64,000 nucleotides of DNA from Bacteroidales bacterium (GCA_017630215.1 JAGBVR010000002.1:1-64000); one strand, 5' to 3'; positions 1 through 9,366 are shown, numbered from the stretch's first letter. The notes: generated by a model from the sequence alone, not told the origin. Translations and numbers: made by a program.

Positions 1-1209
1 ACCTACATAATAGTCACCTTCCTTGGTCATGAGACCCTCTGGAGCCGAGTTGTTCCAGTTGATGTTGTTAAGGGTTCCCACTACTGTGTAAGTCACATCC
101 TTAGGCTCCACCTGGATAGGCTCTCTCTCACCTGGCTTGTAGCCTGGCTCCATAACGTAAACCTCAAGGTTCTCGTAGCTGAAGTATACGTCATATGTTC
201 CAGCAGGACCGTTGAGTTTGATATCCACGCAGTCACCACCAAGATTTGCCTTTGAGTATTCTGCTGTCACCACAGCAAGTCTTGCATTCACGAGGCCCTT
301 CTCTGTACCAGGAGCATAGCCCATATTATGCTTGTCGTTCCAGCTTGCGTTGCCGCGGATCTTGAAGGTAAGCTCTGTGAACTGAGCGCCCTTTGCAACG
401 ATCCACTCGCCTTCCTTGGTCATAGGAACATCTGTAGCCCACAGATTGTCAACGAAGCAGCCCATAAGACCCCAAGATACCTCAGGACCCTCTGTCGCTG
501 CACCATTGTAGGCCACATCCACTGTCATATTTGCAACATCCTTTGCATTGATTGTGATAGTGTAGTTACCTGTCTCAGGAACATTATAGACAACCTTCTC
601 ATCATCAGATGTTCCATATACGAGGCTCTTGCCGTCTGCACTGATCATAAGGCATGGCCACCACTGGTTAGATACCTTCTGAAGTGGGAAGCGGAACTCG
701 CCCTCAGAGTTGAGATTACCTGTCCATGTGAAGATTCCGCCATCGTTTGCAAATGCCTGCATCTCGTCAAGAGACCAGCCTGTATCACAAGCGCTTCCGA
801 GCATATAGAGCTCATTTACCTCGAACTCAGGCTCGTCTACCGGTGGTTCAGGAGTAGTAGACTTAGCCGCCTGAGTAACCTTCACTGTCTTTGAAAGTGA
901 ACCGGCCTTCACTGTCACTGTTGCTGTTCTTTCAGCCTCGGTCGCATTGTCTTCTGCTGTCACCTTCACTGCAACGGCCTTGTCCGATGCCTTGCCGTTG
1001 TTAGGATTCACCGACACCCAGTCTGCGTCTGCTGAGGCGGTCCAGTCCTGGTTTGTTGTCACGTTGAATGTAGCCTGGCCTGCCTCAGCGGTAACTGAAA
1101 CGGCTGTCTTGTCGACATCCAGCTTCGGAGTCTCGACAACATCCTCTGGCTTACATGCTACGGCTGCCGCGATTGCAAGCACGCCGCATAAAATCGATCT
1201 TAGTTTCAT
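1..1209 (-). CDS. SusE/SusF-like BACON lipoprotein, 3' end cut by window edge
   Basis: About 403 codons are visible from the ATG at 1209; the C-terminus lies beyond base 1. I translated it directly. It opens with a lipoprotein signal (MKLRSILCGVLAIAAAVAC, lipid Cys at residue 19), then a BACON domain at about 28-95 (TTNQDWTASADADWVSV and a TVTVKAGSLSKTVKVTQ strand). From about residue 130 come SusE/SusF-type starch-binding-like modules (LYMLGSACDTGWSLDEMQAF, then a second unit beginning near KGLVNARLAVV). BACON domains are thought to bind glycans or mucin, and SusE/F proteins are surface lipoproteins that hold oligosaccharide near a TonB receptor. It has its own TATATTTG promoter at 1251-1258. 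The ligand is unknown. Confidence 0.82.
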   Translation of the reverse strand, partial: MKLRSILCGVLAIAAAVACKPEDVVETPKLDVDKTAVSVTAEAGQATFNVTTNQDWTASADADWVSVNPNNGKASDKAVAVKVTAEDNATEAERTATVTVKAGSLSKTVKVTQAAKSTTPEPPVDEPEFEVNELYMLGSACDTGWSLDEMQAFANDGGIFTWTGNLNSEGEFRFPLQKVSNQWWPCLMISADGKSLVYGTSDDEKVVYNVPETGNYTITINAKDVANMTVDVAYNGAATEGPEVSWGLMGCFVDNLWATDVPMTKEGEWIVAKGAQFTELTFKIRGNASWNDKHNMGYAPGTEKGLVNARLAVVTAEYSKANLGGDCVDIKLNGPAGTYDVYFSYENLEVYVMEPGYKPGEREPIQVEPKDVTYTVVGTLNNINWNNSAPEGLMTKEGDYYVG

Positions 1210-1250
1210 AATGTTATTGTTTTGGTTGATTTTTATTTTCGTCGGTATTA

Positions 1251-1258
1251 CAAATATA
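1251..1258 (-). promoter_or_regulatory. Bacteroidota -7 element (TATATTTG)
   Basis: On the minus strand the 73-base gap between two lipoprotein genes contains TATATTTG, a match to TAnnTTTG, about 42 bases before the ATG at 1209. This suggests that the SusE/F-like gene can be transcribed independently. Confidence 0.55.
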
Positions 1259-1282
1259 CACATTAAGTCAAGGATGACAAGA

Positions 1283-1762
1283 CTAATACTCAAATCTGAA
1301 AGTCTTGCCGTCAGGAAGGATTACATCAGCCCGGACCTGGAAATTACCCTCTCCCAGACTTTTCACCATGATCTTTCCAGACTGAAGATGTCTGTACTGG
1401 GAATAGTACATGATCGGGTCTTCATAAATGAAGTAATAGTCATCATTATGCCACGCCTTGTCCACATCGATTTCCATTCCTTCCAAAGAGGCATTTATAC
1501 CTATGACAGCATAGGTTGTCTGCAGCTGGTCCTTCTTGAACGGAGAAATCTTGACAAAAATCTGTGTTTCGTCGGCTGTAAATGATACTGAATACACGGG
1601 ATATTCCTTCCCGTCGTATTCATAAGTACATATCGGAGGCTCCACTACTGGCTGCTCTTGTTGGGGAGTATCCGGAATCTGCGGAACAGAAGGTTTTTCA
1701 CAAGCCTGCAGAGCGACTAATGCAAATATTGCGATTATAATATATTTAACTGACAGTTTCAT
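1283..1762 (-). CDS. Small lipoprotein, one unit of an unrecognised repeat domain
   Basis: About 159 residues. I start it at MKLSVKYIIIAIFALVALQAC rather than four codons upstream, because this gives a clean type II signal with the lipid Cys at residue 21. It overlaps the end of the upstream gene by 17 bases, so translation is probably coupled. After a Pro-rich linker (residues 22-45) comes one beta-rich module: an opening YDGKEYPV strand, a middle with YAVIGINASLEG, and a closing ADVILPDGKTFRFEY strand. The same pattern (NGxxLD in the middle, then ADVxFGGxTLKLRY) appears inside the larger neighbour at 1746-4103, so this looks like a one-unit version of it. I do not recognise the family. Confidence 0.7.
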   Translation of the reverse strand: MKLSVKYIIIAIFALVALQACEKPSVPQIPDTPQQEQPVVEPPICTYEYDGKEYPVYSVSFTADETQIFVKISPFKKDQLQTTYAVIGINASLEGMEIDVDKAWHNDDYYFIYEDPIMYYSQYRHLQSGKIMVKSLGEGNFQVRADVILPDGKTFRFEY

Positions 1763-4103
1763 AAGGTCCCTCATAGATTATTTTCAGATTGTCATAATTG
1801 GTTGCTTCAATCTTGATGGTATTTTCATCCTTGCCCACAGTGACAGTGCCGCTATAGCCGTTCGCCTTGCTGTACACCTGTCCGTCATACTCAATACAAA
1901 GATCATGACTCTGCGAAAAGCCATGTGCATTGCCATCCAGGAAATTCAGCGGAAGATTAATTCTTATGACATCCCCTCTGTCTGTTGCGATCAATACTCC
2001 GCAGGTGCCTTCCGGGTTCGGCTGAAGGTCAAGACTCACACCGGTTATTCCATAAGACTTTCCATTATATACGACCTCATTCTTCACTACTTCCTTGGTG
2101 CCGGCATCAATAGCATTTCCGTCATACCTGAGCTTGAGCGTCGTACCACCGAATGTTACATCTGCAGAAACCTGATAATGAGCGACATTGTTCGGATCCG
2201 AGAGTACCTTCAGAGAACCGCTGGCAGTCACCTCACGCGAATCCACATATTTTTCATTGAAATTGTCACCGTATCCCACAGCGACGATATCGCTCACATC
2301 CAGCGCCCTTCCATTGCACTGAGTATCATCCAGGACAATATAAGCATAATATGTGGTTATCGGTATATCCTCAAAATATTGGATACCTGCCGGTGTCAGA
2401 TACAAAGTCGTCAGACCATCTTCCTTAAGATAGAAAGCCGTACGGACAGGCTTTTCGTCACCAGCAATTGCAAAGATATTCTCGTTTACGACAATTCCTG
2501 CTTCCTCCGCTTCCATCTTGGCCGCCAAGGTTCTGCCATCTGCAAGAGTGAGACTGATCTCCACCTCAGCCTTTTCATTCTCATATTTAAAACAGCATTT
2601 ACCAGCTTTTATCTCCTGAGTCATTCCTGGAGCAACGCTCTCCAGAAACGCTCCGTCCAAGGTACTCATCACCGTATAGAGATCTTTTTCAGCCATCAGA
2701 TCGAACTCCTTGCCGTTCAGCAGCGGAGAGATGGCCACATAGAAATATTCATCCTGGTCGAAGATAGCATCAAATCCATCCACGCCCTCCACCGGACTTG
2801 CCGCAATACATATATATTCTCCCAGATTACTTACCTCGACACTGCCGAATGAGGATTTCTCCTTATCCACGGCATAGGTATTGGCATCCAGGACCATATC
2901 CTGATTTCCCTGGCCAGGCTTGCCCGGAACCGGCAGTTCCGACAAAGTCGTCCTGCCCTGGATCTTCTTTGGAACATCCTGACAATCAAGCAGATCATAA
3001 GAAATCGTATAGCTTCCGTCACCATGATTGTCGATCACGATCTCACCCTCATCGATACGGGCATATGTCTGGGTCCATTCACCGTTATCAAGCTCGTAGT
3101 ACCATGACCCGGCAACCTTCCATGCGGCAAACACATTCGGAAGACCCGGAACAGCCACACCCGGCACAATATTGTCCTTGTCTATCGATGTATCCAGATT
3201 TCTGTCGGTCATCTTATATGTGCCCGAAGGAATTCCGTCCTTTGTAATATCGGTTTCCCACGGTACAAGAACCTCAAGTCTCAAAACCGCGCCATCCCCC
3301 GATGGTCTCGATCCGCTCATATCCACAGATTCATCCCCAAGATATATCAGCAGGCAGCGGTAAGTCTCGTCCATACGGTAGAAATAGTCGCCCTTGTCCT
3401 GCAGCTGCCCCTGGTCAAAGGTCAATCCGGTCATATCCTGCTTGAGGGTGCTGTTCGGAGTCTCCTCCGGAACATAATTTCTTGGATCTATATCTCCCGT
3501 CCACTTGAAATATCTCTTTGTATACTTCTTTCCGACAAGAACTCCTTCTATTGTAAATGTACCGTCATGATTGGACTTGATGCTTACAGCTCCTTCGTCG
3601 ATAAGATCATAATCCATGTCTGCGGAACCATCCGGCAGGTCGGCATAGAAGGTACCGTCCGCCATCTCGATGGTCTGTCCCGGAAGGTCCAATCTCACCA
3701 TGTAGCCGCTGACGAATGTTCCAGGTGCGAAATTGCCGGAATTCGTCATTTCGCGATAGAGTCCCTCGAGCTTGGAAGGATCAGCCTTCTGGTTTTCATC
3801 AAATTCTGCATTCAACTGTAGCTGGGTCACCGTACCCGGACCTATCGGATTGCCCAGATCATCGATTTCCATATCCGTGTACAGCTTCACCACCCAGTCA
3901 TCCGACGAGGACTCCCCTGCGATATCACCGTAATATATAAAATCGGCATTTGTAAATGTGACGGTATCAGGGACAGCCTCGACAAAGCCTTCCTCAGGCT
4001 TTTCCGGCACAGGTTCCTCCACGACCGGAGGCAAGGGTTCCTGACAGGATACTGCCCACAAGATAACAGAAAGGAGCAGCACGTGCGATATCAGTTTATT
4101 CAT
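1746..4103 (-). CDS. Large multi-unit surface lipoprotein, family not recognised
   Basis: 785 residues with a lipoprotein signal ending WAVSC (lipid Cys at residue 20) and a Pro/Glu-rich linker after it. The rest is beta-rich and looks like four to six loosely repeated modules. Two early ones share a signature of an acidic turn followed by DG(T/S)(F/Y)TI (VSIKSNHDGTFTIEG near residue 180, IVIDNHGDGSYTISYD near 360). Later ones share Y-x-A-I/Y-I-V...NG-x-x-LD and a closing DGRTLAAKM or GGTTLKLRY strand. No catalytic motif is visible. Such proteins usually sit on the outer face of the outer membrane beside TonB receptors. It lies just downstream of a terminator but has its own promoter at 4124-4131. 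Confidence 0.75.
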   Translation of the reverse strand: MNKLISHVLLLSVILWAVSCQEPLPPVVEEPVPEKPEEGFVEAVPDTVTFTNADFIYYGDIAGESSSDDWVVKLYTDMEIDDLGNPIGPGTVTQLQLNAEFDENQKADPSKLEGLYREMTNSGNFAPGTFVSGYMVRLDLPGQTIEMADGTFYADLPDGSADMDYDLIDEGAVSIKSNHDGTFTIEGVLVGKKYTKRYFKWTGDIDPRNYVPEETPNSTLKQDMTGLTFDQGQLQDKGDYFYRMDETYRCLLIYLGDESVDMSGSRPSGDGAVLRLEVLVPWETDITKDGIPSGTYKMTDRNLDTSIDKDNIVPGVAVPGLPNVFAAWKVAGSWYYELDNGEWTQTYARIDEGEIVIDNHGDGSYTISYDLLDCQDVPKKIQGRTTLSELPVPGKPGQGNQDMVLDANTYAVDKEKSSFGSVEVSNLGEYICIAASPVEGVDGFDAIFDQDEYFYVAISPLLNGKEFDLMAEKDLYTVMSTLDGAFLESVAPGMTQEIKAGKCCFKYENEKAEVEISLTLADGRTLAAKMEAEEAGIVVNENIFAIAGDEKPVRTAFYLKEDGLTTLYLTPAGIQYFEDIPITTYYAYIVLDDTQCNGRALDVSDIVAVGYGDNFNEKYVDSREVTASGSLKVLSDPNNVAHYQVSADVTFGGTTLKLRYDGNAIDAGTKEVVKNEVVYNGKSYGITGVSLDLQPNPEGTCGVLIATDRGDVIRINLPLNFLDGNAHGFSQSHDLCIEYDGQVYSKANGYSGTVTVGKDENTIKIEATNYDNLKIIYEGPYETVS

Positions 4104-4123
4104 AGTTCAATCAATTGGAACTA

Positions 4124-4131
4124 CAAATATA
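4124..4131 (-). promoter_or_regulatory. -7 element for the lipoprotein operon
   Basis: TATATTTG on the minus strand, 20 bases before the ATG at 4103 and 7 bases after the terminator stem of the upstream gene. A -33 element at normal spacing would have to lie inside that terminator. Confidence 0.55.
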
Positions 4132-4138
4132 ACAAAAA

Positions 4139-4164
4139 ACGGACGACCCTTTCGGATCGTCCGT
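4139..4164 (-). terminator. Rho-independent terminator after the OB-repeat lipoprotein
   Basis: ACGGACGA pairs perfectly with TCGTCCGT around a 10-base loop that can pair further (CC/GG). On the minus strand the stem is followed by GTTTTTTGTT. It lies 26 bases past the stop codon at 4191. Confidence 0.85.
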
Positions 4165-4190
4165 TGGAAATAATATAACTGTCGAAAAAA

Positions 4191-5720
4191 CTACTCTGCA
4201 GGTATTATTACAACTTCTGACAAGAAGTATGCTGGTCCGCCTACCTGATCCTGATCATTGTAAATGTCTCTCTTACCAACGAGAGTAATATAAGCACCCT
4301 CCTTAAGACCGAGGCTAGCGAATGACTTGTCGTTCTTGGTCACGAATGATGATGTAAGACCGTATACATATACTGATGCGCCGTCCTCACCTACGAGGTC
4401 AAAGTTACCGTAAGTTTCGTTGACGAGGTTTGCGATAGTACCTGTAACCTTGCACCAAGTACCCTTAGGCTGTGCGAGGAACTCTGTTACAGTAGCCTCC
4501 TTAGCAGCAACGACATGCTCCTTGAGGTAAGCAGTACCACCGACCTGTGGAGTCTCCTTGTAAGAAGTTCTTGTACCGATGATAGTGATAACGTCACCCT
4601 CGTTGATACCGAGGCTAGCGAATGTCTTGTCGTTGCTTCCGATAGCACCGTTGCCTGTAAGACCGTATACGTATACAGAACCTGTAGCGTCTACGAGGTC
4701 GAAGTTACCGTAAGTTGTGTTTGCAAGGTTCTTCACGATACCAGTGAGCTCATAAAGAGCTGTTCCCTCTGGTGCCGCGAGGAAGTCTGCAACTGTCACA
4801 GCCTTGATAGCGCCAAGCTGCTCGATGTCAGCAGGTGCGATATACTCCTTGCCGTCTACTACAGTCTTGAAAGTAACGGTTGTCTTACGTGCACCACCCT
4901 CGTTAGGTGCTGCTGTAAGCTCTACGCAAGTAAGACCACCTACATCTGTAGGCTCGCCTGCAGTAAGCCATGAAGCATCCTCAGGGATCTCTACAGAGAA
5001 CTCACCAGCCTTTACAGTAAGGAGAGCTGTAGCAACGCCACCCTCGAGTGGAAGAGGTGTAGAGATGATCTTCTCAAGCTTGAGGAGAGACTTCTCGATC
5101 TCTATAACTGTTACGTCAACGAGCTCGATAGTACCGTTATAGTTCTTTCTTGGACCCTCTACTGTAACGATGTCACCAACCTCGAGACCGAGCTTTGTGA
5201 ACTGCTGAGTAGCACCGTTGTAAAGTGTACCATAAACATATACTGTACCTGTGTCATCTGTAAGATACCAGTTACCGTACTGAGTATTTGCGATAGAAGT
5301 ACAAGTACCCTTCACACGATAAACCTTACCGTCAACACCGTTGTTGTTTACCTCTGCACAAGTAGAAAGAGGAATCTCCACCTTCTCTGCCATCTGGAAA
5401 ACTGTGATTACCTGCGATACAATACCGCAGTTGAGGTGAAGAAGGGCCTCCTGGTTCTCCTCAGCTGCCTCAACTGAGAAAGTAACCTTTGTCTGACCTG
5501 CCTGTCCGGCAGCTGGAGTAACAGTAAGCCACTCAGGAATTCCTGCAATCTCCCACTTGTCAGCGGCAGTCACAGTAATCTCAGCAGAACCGCCCTCGAT
5601 AGAAAGGGCAATCAGAGACTGAGAAACCTGAACCTCCTCAAGGAATCTCTCTTCCTGCTGGCAACCTACAAGAGCAAGCGCAGCAGCAGCGAGAGTTGTG
5701 AAAATATGTCTAAGTTTCAT
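4191..5720 (-). CDS. Surface lipoprotein with BACON and three OB-fold-like domains
   Basis: 509 residues, lipoprotein signal ending ALALVGC (Cys at residue 20). Residues 30-110 form a BACON domain (TAADKWEIAGIPEWLTVTP). Three related OB-like domains follow at about 120-210, 305-405 and 410-509, each with a Y(R/E)(V/L)xG start, a NTxYGN(W/F)xLxD strand, a (V/Y)YVYGL strand and a LGLxxGDxxT(V/I)xG strand. A second BACON-like or Ig-like module sits between the first two, at about 212-305. OB folds of this type bind nucleic acid or oligosaccharide in other proteins; the ligand here cannot be read from sequence. The gene starts 18 bases after the Oar-like receptor and is followed by a strong terminator, so the two form a receptor and lipoprotein pair. 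Confidence 0.82.
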   Translation of the reverse strand: MKLRHIFTTLAAAALALVGCQQEERFLEEVQVSQSLIALSIEGGSAEITVTAADKWEIAGIPEWLTVTPAAGQAGQTKVTFSVEAAEENQEALLHLNCGIVSQVITVFQMAEKVEIPLSTCAEVNNNGVDGKVYRVKGTCTSIANTQYGNWYLTDDTGTVYVYGTLYNGATQQFTKLGLEVGDIVTVEGPRKNYNGTIELVDVTVIEIEKSLLKLEKIISTPLPLEGGVATALLTVKAGEFSVEIPEDASWLTAGEPTDVGGLTCVELTAAPNEGGARKTTVTFKTVVDGKEYIAPADIEQLGAIKAVTVADFLAAPEGTALYELTGIVKNLANTTYGNFDLVDATGSVYVYGLTGNGAIGSNDKTFASLGINEGDVITIIGTRTSYKETPQVGGTAYLKEHVVAAKEATVTEFLAQPKGTWCKVTGTIANLVNETYGNFDLVGEDGASVYVYGLTSSFVTKNDKSFASLGLKEGAYITLVGKRDIYNDQDQVGGPAYFLSEVVIIPAE

Positions 5721-5738
5721 AAAATTCCTGATTATAAA

Positions 5739-8700
5739 TTAGTTAAACATGTACTTGATACCTACTGAAGCATACCAGCACTGGCCAATTCCGATAGATG
5801 GATTCCAAACCTGAGTGTTAGGATTTACAGAAGATGGAGTAGAGAATGTTGCATAACCCTGCTTGTCATATCCCTCATACTTAAGGATACGGCCCTCGCC
5901 GAGAGCTGGGTTCATGTACTTAGACACACCCCAATTAGAGTTGAAGAGGTTAAGAACGTTCTTCACGTCGAAGCAGAGCTGGAGAGTGTTCATAGACTTG
6001 CCGGCCTTAACCTTGAAGTCATGCTTGTAGCTGAAGTCCACTCTGTGAGTCCAAGGAGAATATACGCTGTAAGCCTCTGCGTACTTACCCTGGTTCTTGC
6101 TGAGGTACTTGTCTGCGTGAACATAGTCCATAAAGCGCTTTGCATCGTCCTCTGAAACGAAACGGAACTCCTTGTTTGCAACCTGCTCATCAGTAGGGAT
6201 GTAGATGAGGTCATAGTTGTAACCGTCACCGTTCATATCGTTTGCAGTCATGTAAGTGTAGTTATATCCACCTCTCCAAGTCTCATAGATGAGGCTGAAG
6301 TGGTTACCACTCTTGTCGTTGTGAGTAACGGATGCGATGAAACGGTCTGGAGTCACGTACTGTGAGTTGTGGAGACCCGGATCGTTAGGTCCGTAAACTG
6401 TACCCATGTAGTTAAGTACTGAAGAAGCGTTTGAACCTGGCATACCAGTAATCTCCTTCGATACTGTGTGAGTATAAGCAGCCATGAGTGAAAGCTCAGG
6501 GATAGGGCGCATGTTTACAGTGAATGTACCTGAGTAACCATAACCCTGGTGAGTGTTCTCAAGAACGTATGCTGCAGGAAGGTTCTTTCCGTCAAGACCG
6601 ACCTTCTGGTAGTCCTGGTAGAGAGGACGATTGTCAACACCGTTAAGTCTTGCGAAACCGTCAGTGCTCTTCACGCTCCAGTCACGGATAACAACACCGT
6701 TTACAGTCTTGTTGTAGATACCCTCAGCGCTGATCGAGAATGGGAATGAAGTAGGGAAGTTGTAGTCAACAGCGAGTGAAGTCTTCCATACCTGCGGCAT
6801 CTTGAACTTAGGATCCACAGCAGAGATCTCAGCAGGAACTGTTCCGTCAGCTGGAGAAATGGTGTTTGGATAACCGAGCTCAAGGAGCTTAGCGAGGAGC
6901 TCCTCACGCTTGAGGATACCACCGGCGAACTGGTTCATATCTGTCTGAACACCACCGTTCTTGCCATCGCTGTTAAGCTTAGCCTGGTACTGAACCATAC
7001 CTGAGTTTGTTGGCATGTTAGTGAAGAACACGAGTGGGAGACGGCCTGAGAAGAGACCTGTACCTCCGCGAACCTTAAGGCTGTTATCACCGAAAACATC
7101 CCATGAGAAACCTACACGTGGAGAAACAGTAATGGCAGCGTTTGGCCACTTGCCGGTATCAATGTGATTACCCTTGCAGTCCTTAACGAGCTCACCCTTG
7201 TCATTTCTCTCGAGTTCGCACTGACCGAGACCATAGTGAAGATCGTATACAGCATTGTTGCGAACGAGGTCCTGGTTGTCGAAGAAGAGACCGTCGAGAC
7301 GGAGACCTGCTGTAAGCTTGAAGTTCTCGTTAACGTTCCACTCATCCTGAGCATAGATACCAGCCTTGTGGAATCTTACACGCGCTGCAGGGTTAGCCTC
7401 ACCGTCATAACCGTAAGTAAGACAAACAACCTCAGGAGCTGCGCCACTGAAGAAGTCATCAAGGCTTCTGTAACGATAGTAACCTGTACCGTTTCTCATG
7501 TAAGAGTTGTCAGCCATCTGGTACTCATAGTTGATACCAGCTGTGAGCTTGTGGTTACCAGCGTAGTAAGTAAGGTCATCCTTGATAGAGATGTGAGTGT
7601 TGTGTACACCGTTGTTCCATGTGAAGAGCTCGTATCCGAGAGCGATGTAAGGAAGAACTGCGCTACCGTCGTCGTTACGGATGTCGATGAATGGGAAGTC
7701 CTCAGAGTTAGTACCACGCATGTCATCGAGCTTAGAGAATGTTGCGAGGAACTGGTTAGAGAGGTTGTCGCTGAGACGGCTGTTGAGGTCGAGTGACACT
7801 GTACTTACGAGGTTATCCATCGAGTAGAGGGAGTTAGCGTAAGCCATACCGTACTGTGACAGACGTGAGAAACCAGAACGTGAACCACCGTCCATTGAAG
7901 AACCGTTAGTCGAGTTCCAGCCCTGGTTGAGAGTGTAGTTGTATCTCAATGCGAGCTTGTGGTTGTCATTGATGTTCCAGTCGATACGAGCGAGGAGCTT
8001 CATGTTGCTCTCTGTTGCAGGATAGTCTGTCCATGAACCTGTGTCATAGCCATACTTCTCCTTTACGAACTCTGAAACCTTCTTGAGGTCCTCGAGCTTA
8101 GTACGTGAAATATATGCATCCGGATTTGCCTCTCCGTCAACTGAACCACGCCATCTGTTTACTACTGTAGGGATAGTAGAGTACTCTGCATTCACGAAGA
8201 AGAAGAGCTTATCCTTAACGATCGGGCCACCGAGAGTGAAACCATAAGTAGTATTGCGATCCTTGTCACGTGCACCTGCAACTTCCTGACCAGCAACGAA
8301 ATTACCACGCATATTCTCGTTACGGTGATATACGTAAGCAGATCCCTTGAATGTGTTAGTACCAGACTTAGTGATAGCGTTTACACCACCACCGATGAAG
8401 TTTGTCTGGCGAACATCGTATGGAGAAATAACCACCTGCATCTCCTCGATAGCGTCGATAGAGATAGGGTTACCACCACCTGGAAGGTTGTCAGAAAGAC
8501 CGAAGTTGTTGTTGAAGTTGGCTCCGTCTACAGTGAAGTTAGCTGTACGTCCGTCAGCACCTGCGAAGCTCATTCCATTACCACCGTAAGGTGAAAGTCT
8601 GGTAACGTCAGAGATGCTTCTGCTAACAGTAGGCACAGATACGATATCCTTGCTTGAAATGTTAGTTGCAGATCCCATCTTCTGAGCAGAGAACTTCGAA

Positions 8701-9080
8701 GAAGAAGCTCCGATTACCATTGCTTCGCTAAGCATTTCAGAGTCCTCATTGAGAGTTGCGTTCAATGAGAATGTCTCAGCAAGCTGAAGGGTAAGGTCAG
8801 TAAATGTTACTGTCTGGAAACCTAAGCAAGAGATTTCCACTGTGTAAGGGCCACCGGCACGCATACCATTCATAGTATAACGACCTGACTCGTTTGTGAT
8901 GACAGGATAAACAGTACCTGATGGTGTATGTGTAGCAATCACTGCAGCACCTACAACAGGCTCACCGTTTACGTCAACAACGCGTCCACCCAGAGCAGAT
9001 GTAGTCACCTGTGCAAAGGCAGCTACGCTCATAAGCATTGCCGCAAAAGCGGCAACTAGACACTTAATTGTTTGTTTCAT
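5739..9080 (-). CDS. Oar-like TonB-dependent outer-membrane receptor
   Basis: 1113 residues. Signal peptide at 1-23 (cleavage after AFA). Residues 28-115 are a carboxypeptidase-regulatory-like domain (GRVVDVNGEPVVGAAVIATH). A plug follows at about 130-240 with VPTVSRSISDVTRLSPYGGN, TANFTVDGANFNNNFGLSDN and DAIEEMQVVISPYDVRQTNF, which are typical of the Oar/OmpA-related receptor family. The remainder is a 22-strand-type barrel with many aromatic strand ends and a C-terminal WYASVGIKYMFN. Oar-type receptors are energised by TonB; their substrates are mostly unknown, and in Myxococcus one exports a protease. It differs from the SusC at 45576. It is first in an operon with the OB-repeat lipoprotein and is probably transcribed from a TATCTTCG element at 9117-9124. 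Confidence 0.9.
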   Translation of the reverse strand: MKQTIKCLVAAFAAMLMSVAAFAQVTTSALGGRVVDVNGEPVVGAAVIATHTPSGTVYPVITNESGRYTMNGMRAGGPYTVEISCLGFQTVTFTDLTLQLAETFSLNATLNEDSEMLSEAMVIGASSSKFSAQKMGSATNISSKDIVSVPTVSRSISDVTRLSPYGGNGMSFAGADGRTANFTVDGANFNNNFGLSDNLPGGGNPISIDAIEEMQVVISPYDVRQTNFIGGGVNAITKSGTNTFKGSAYVYHRNENMRGNFVAGQEVAGARDKDRNTTYGFTLGGPIVKDKLFFFVNAEYSTIPTVVNRWRGSVDGEANPDAYISRTKLEDLKKVSEFVKEKYGYDTGSWTDYPATESNMKLLARIDWNINDNHKLALRYNYTLNQGWNSTNGSSMDGGSRSGFSRLSQYGMAYANSLYSMDNLVSTVSLDLNSRLSDNLSNQFLATFSKLDDMRGTNSEDFPFIDIRNDDGSAVLPYIALGYELFTWNNGVHNTHISIKDDLTYYAGNHKLTAGINYEYQMADNSYMRNGTGYYRYRSLDDFFSGAAPEVVCLTYGYDGEANPAARVRFHKAGIYAQDEWNVNENFKLTAGLRLDGLFFDNQDLVRNNAVYDLHYGLGQCELERNDKGELVKDCKGNHIDTGKWPNAAITVSPRVGFSWDVFGDNSLKVRGGTGLFSGRLPLVFFTNMPTNSGMVQYQAKLNSDGKNGGVQTDMNQFAGGILKREELLAKLLELGYPNTISPADGTVPAEISAVDPKFKMPQVWKTSLAVDYNFPTSFPFSISAEGIYNKTVNGVVIRDWSVKSTDGFARLNGVDNRPLYQDYQKVGLDGKNLPAAYVLENTHQGYGYSGTFTVNMRPIPELSLMAAYTHTVSKEITGMPGSNASSVLNYMGTVYGPNDPGLHNSQYVTPDRFIASVTHNDKSGNHFSLIYETWRGGYNYTYMTANDMNGDGYNYDLIYIPTDEQVANKEFRFVSEDDAKRFMDYVHADKYLSKNQGKYAEAYSVYSPWTHRVDFSYKHDFKVKAGKSMNTLQLCFDVKNVLNLFNSNWGVSKYMNPALGEGRILKYEGYDKQGYATFSTPSSVNPNTQVWNPSIGIGQCWYASVGIKYMFN

Positions 9081-9116
9081 AACACTTTAGATAATAATAA
9101 TAAGGTTTTTATGCCG

Positions 9117-9124
9117 CGAAGATA
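9117..9124 (-). promoter_or_regulatory. Probable -7 element for the Oar-like receptor operon
   Basis: TATCTTCG on the minus strand, one base off TATCTTTG and followed by CGGC as in other strong promoters of this window. It lies 36 bases before the ATG at 9080. Confidence 0.45.
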
Positions 9125-9260
9125 CTACTTTTTGATGATGATATGAAATTTTGACGGTACTTTTATCGCCTTTTCGGGTATAATTGACATCACTTTTTGT
9201 ATCTGCTCCTAGCCATACAAAGAAACAGGTCGATTCACACAACAAAATACAGTCTATCCA

Positions 9261-9290
9261 TTTGTATATCAGAAATTTTAACTATCTTTG
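9261..9290 (+). promoter_or_regulatory. metK promoter
   Basis: TTTG at 9261-9264 and TATCTTTG at 9283-9290 fit the Bacteroidota -33/-7 consensus with an 18-base gap. Transcription would start near 9297, just before the riboswitch aptamer, giving a leader of about 170 bases before metK. Confidence 0.75.
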
Positions 9291-9307
9291 CGGCCCGAAA
9301 TGGAAAA

Positions 9308-9355
9308 TGTGGAGAGATTTGGCTGCTTGCAACCACTATAAAAAATGCTAAAATG
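9308..9355 (+). ncRNA. SAM-II riboswitch aptamer (metA-motif type) upstream of metK
   Basis: The sequence shows the SAM-II signature: P1 formed by GTGG (9309-9312) and CCAC (9333-9336), the loop GATTTGG (9316-9322), GCTTGCAACC (9325-9334), an A-rich linker and the conserved GCTAAAA (9347-9353) that closes the pseudoknot. SAM-II RNAs are known from alphaproteobacteria and Bacteroidota upstream of methionine and SAM genes, bind S-adenosylmethionine and shut off expression. Placement between a promoter and the SAM synthetase gene supports feedback control. A covariance-model search (Rfam SAM-II, RF00521) would confirm it. Confidence 0.85.
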
Positions 9356-9366
9356 TTGACTGTAAC

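Noticed and set aside
7164..7796. Long plus-strand frame opposite the Oar-like receptor
   Set aside because: Val/Thr/Cys-rich translation with no domain, fully inside a well-supported receptor gene.
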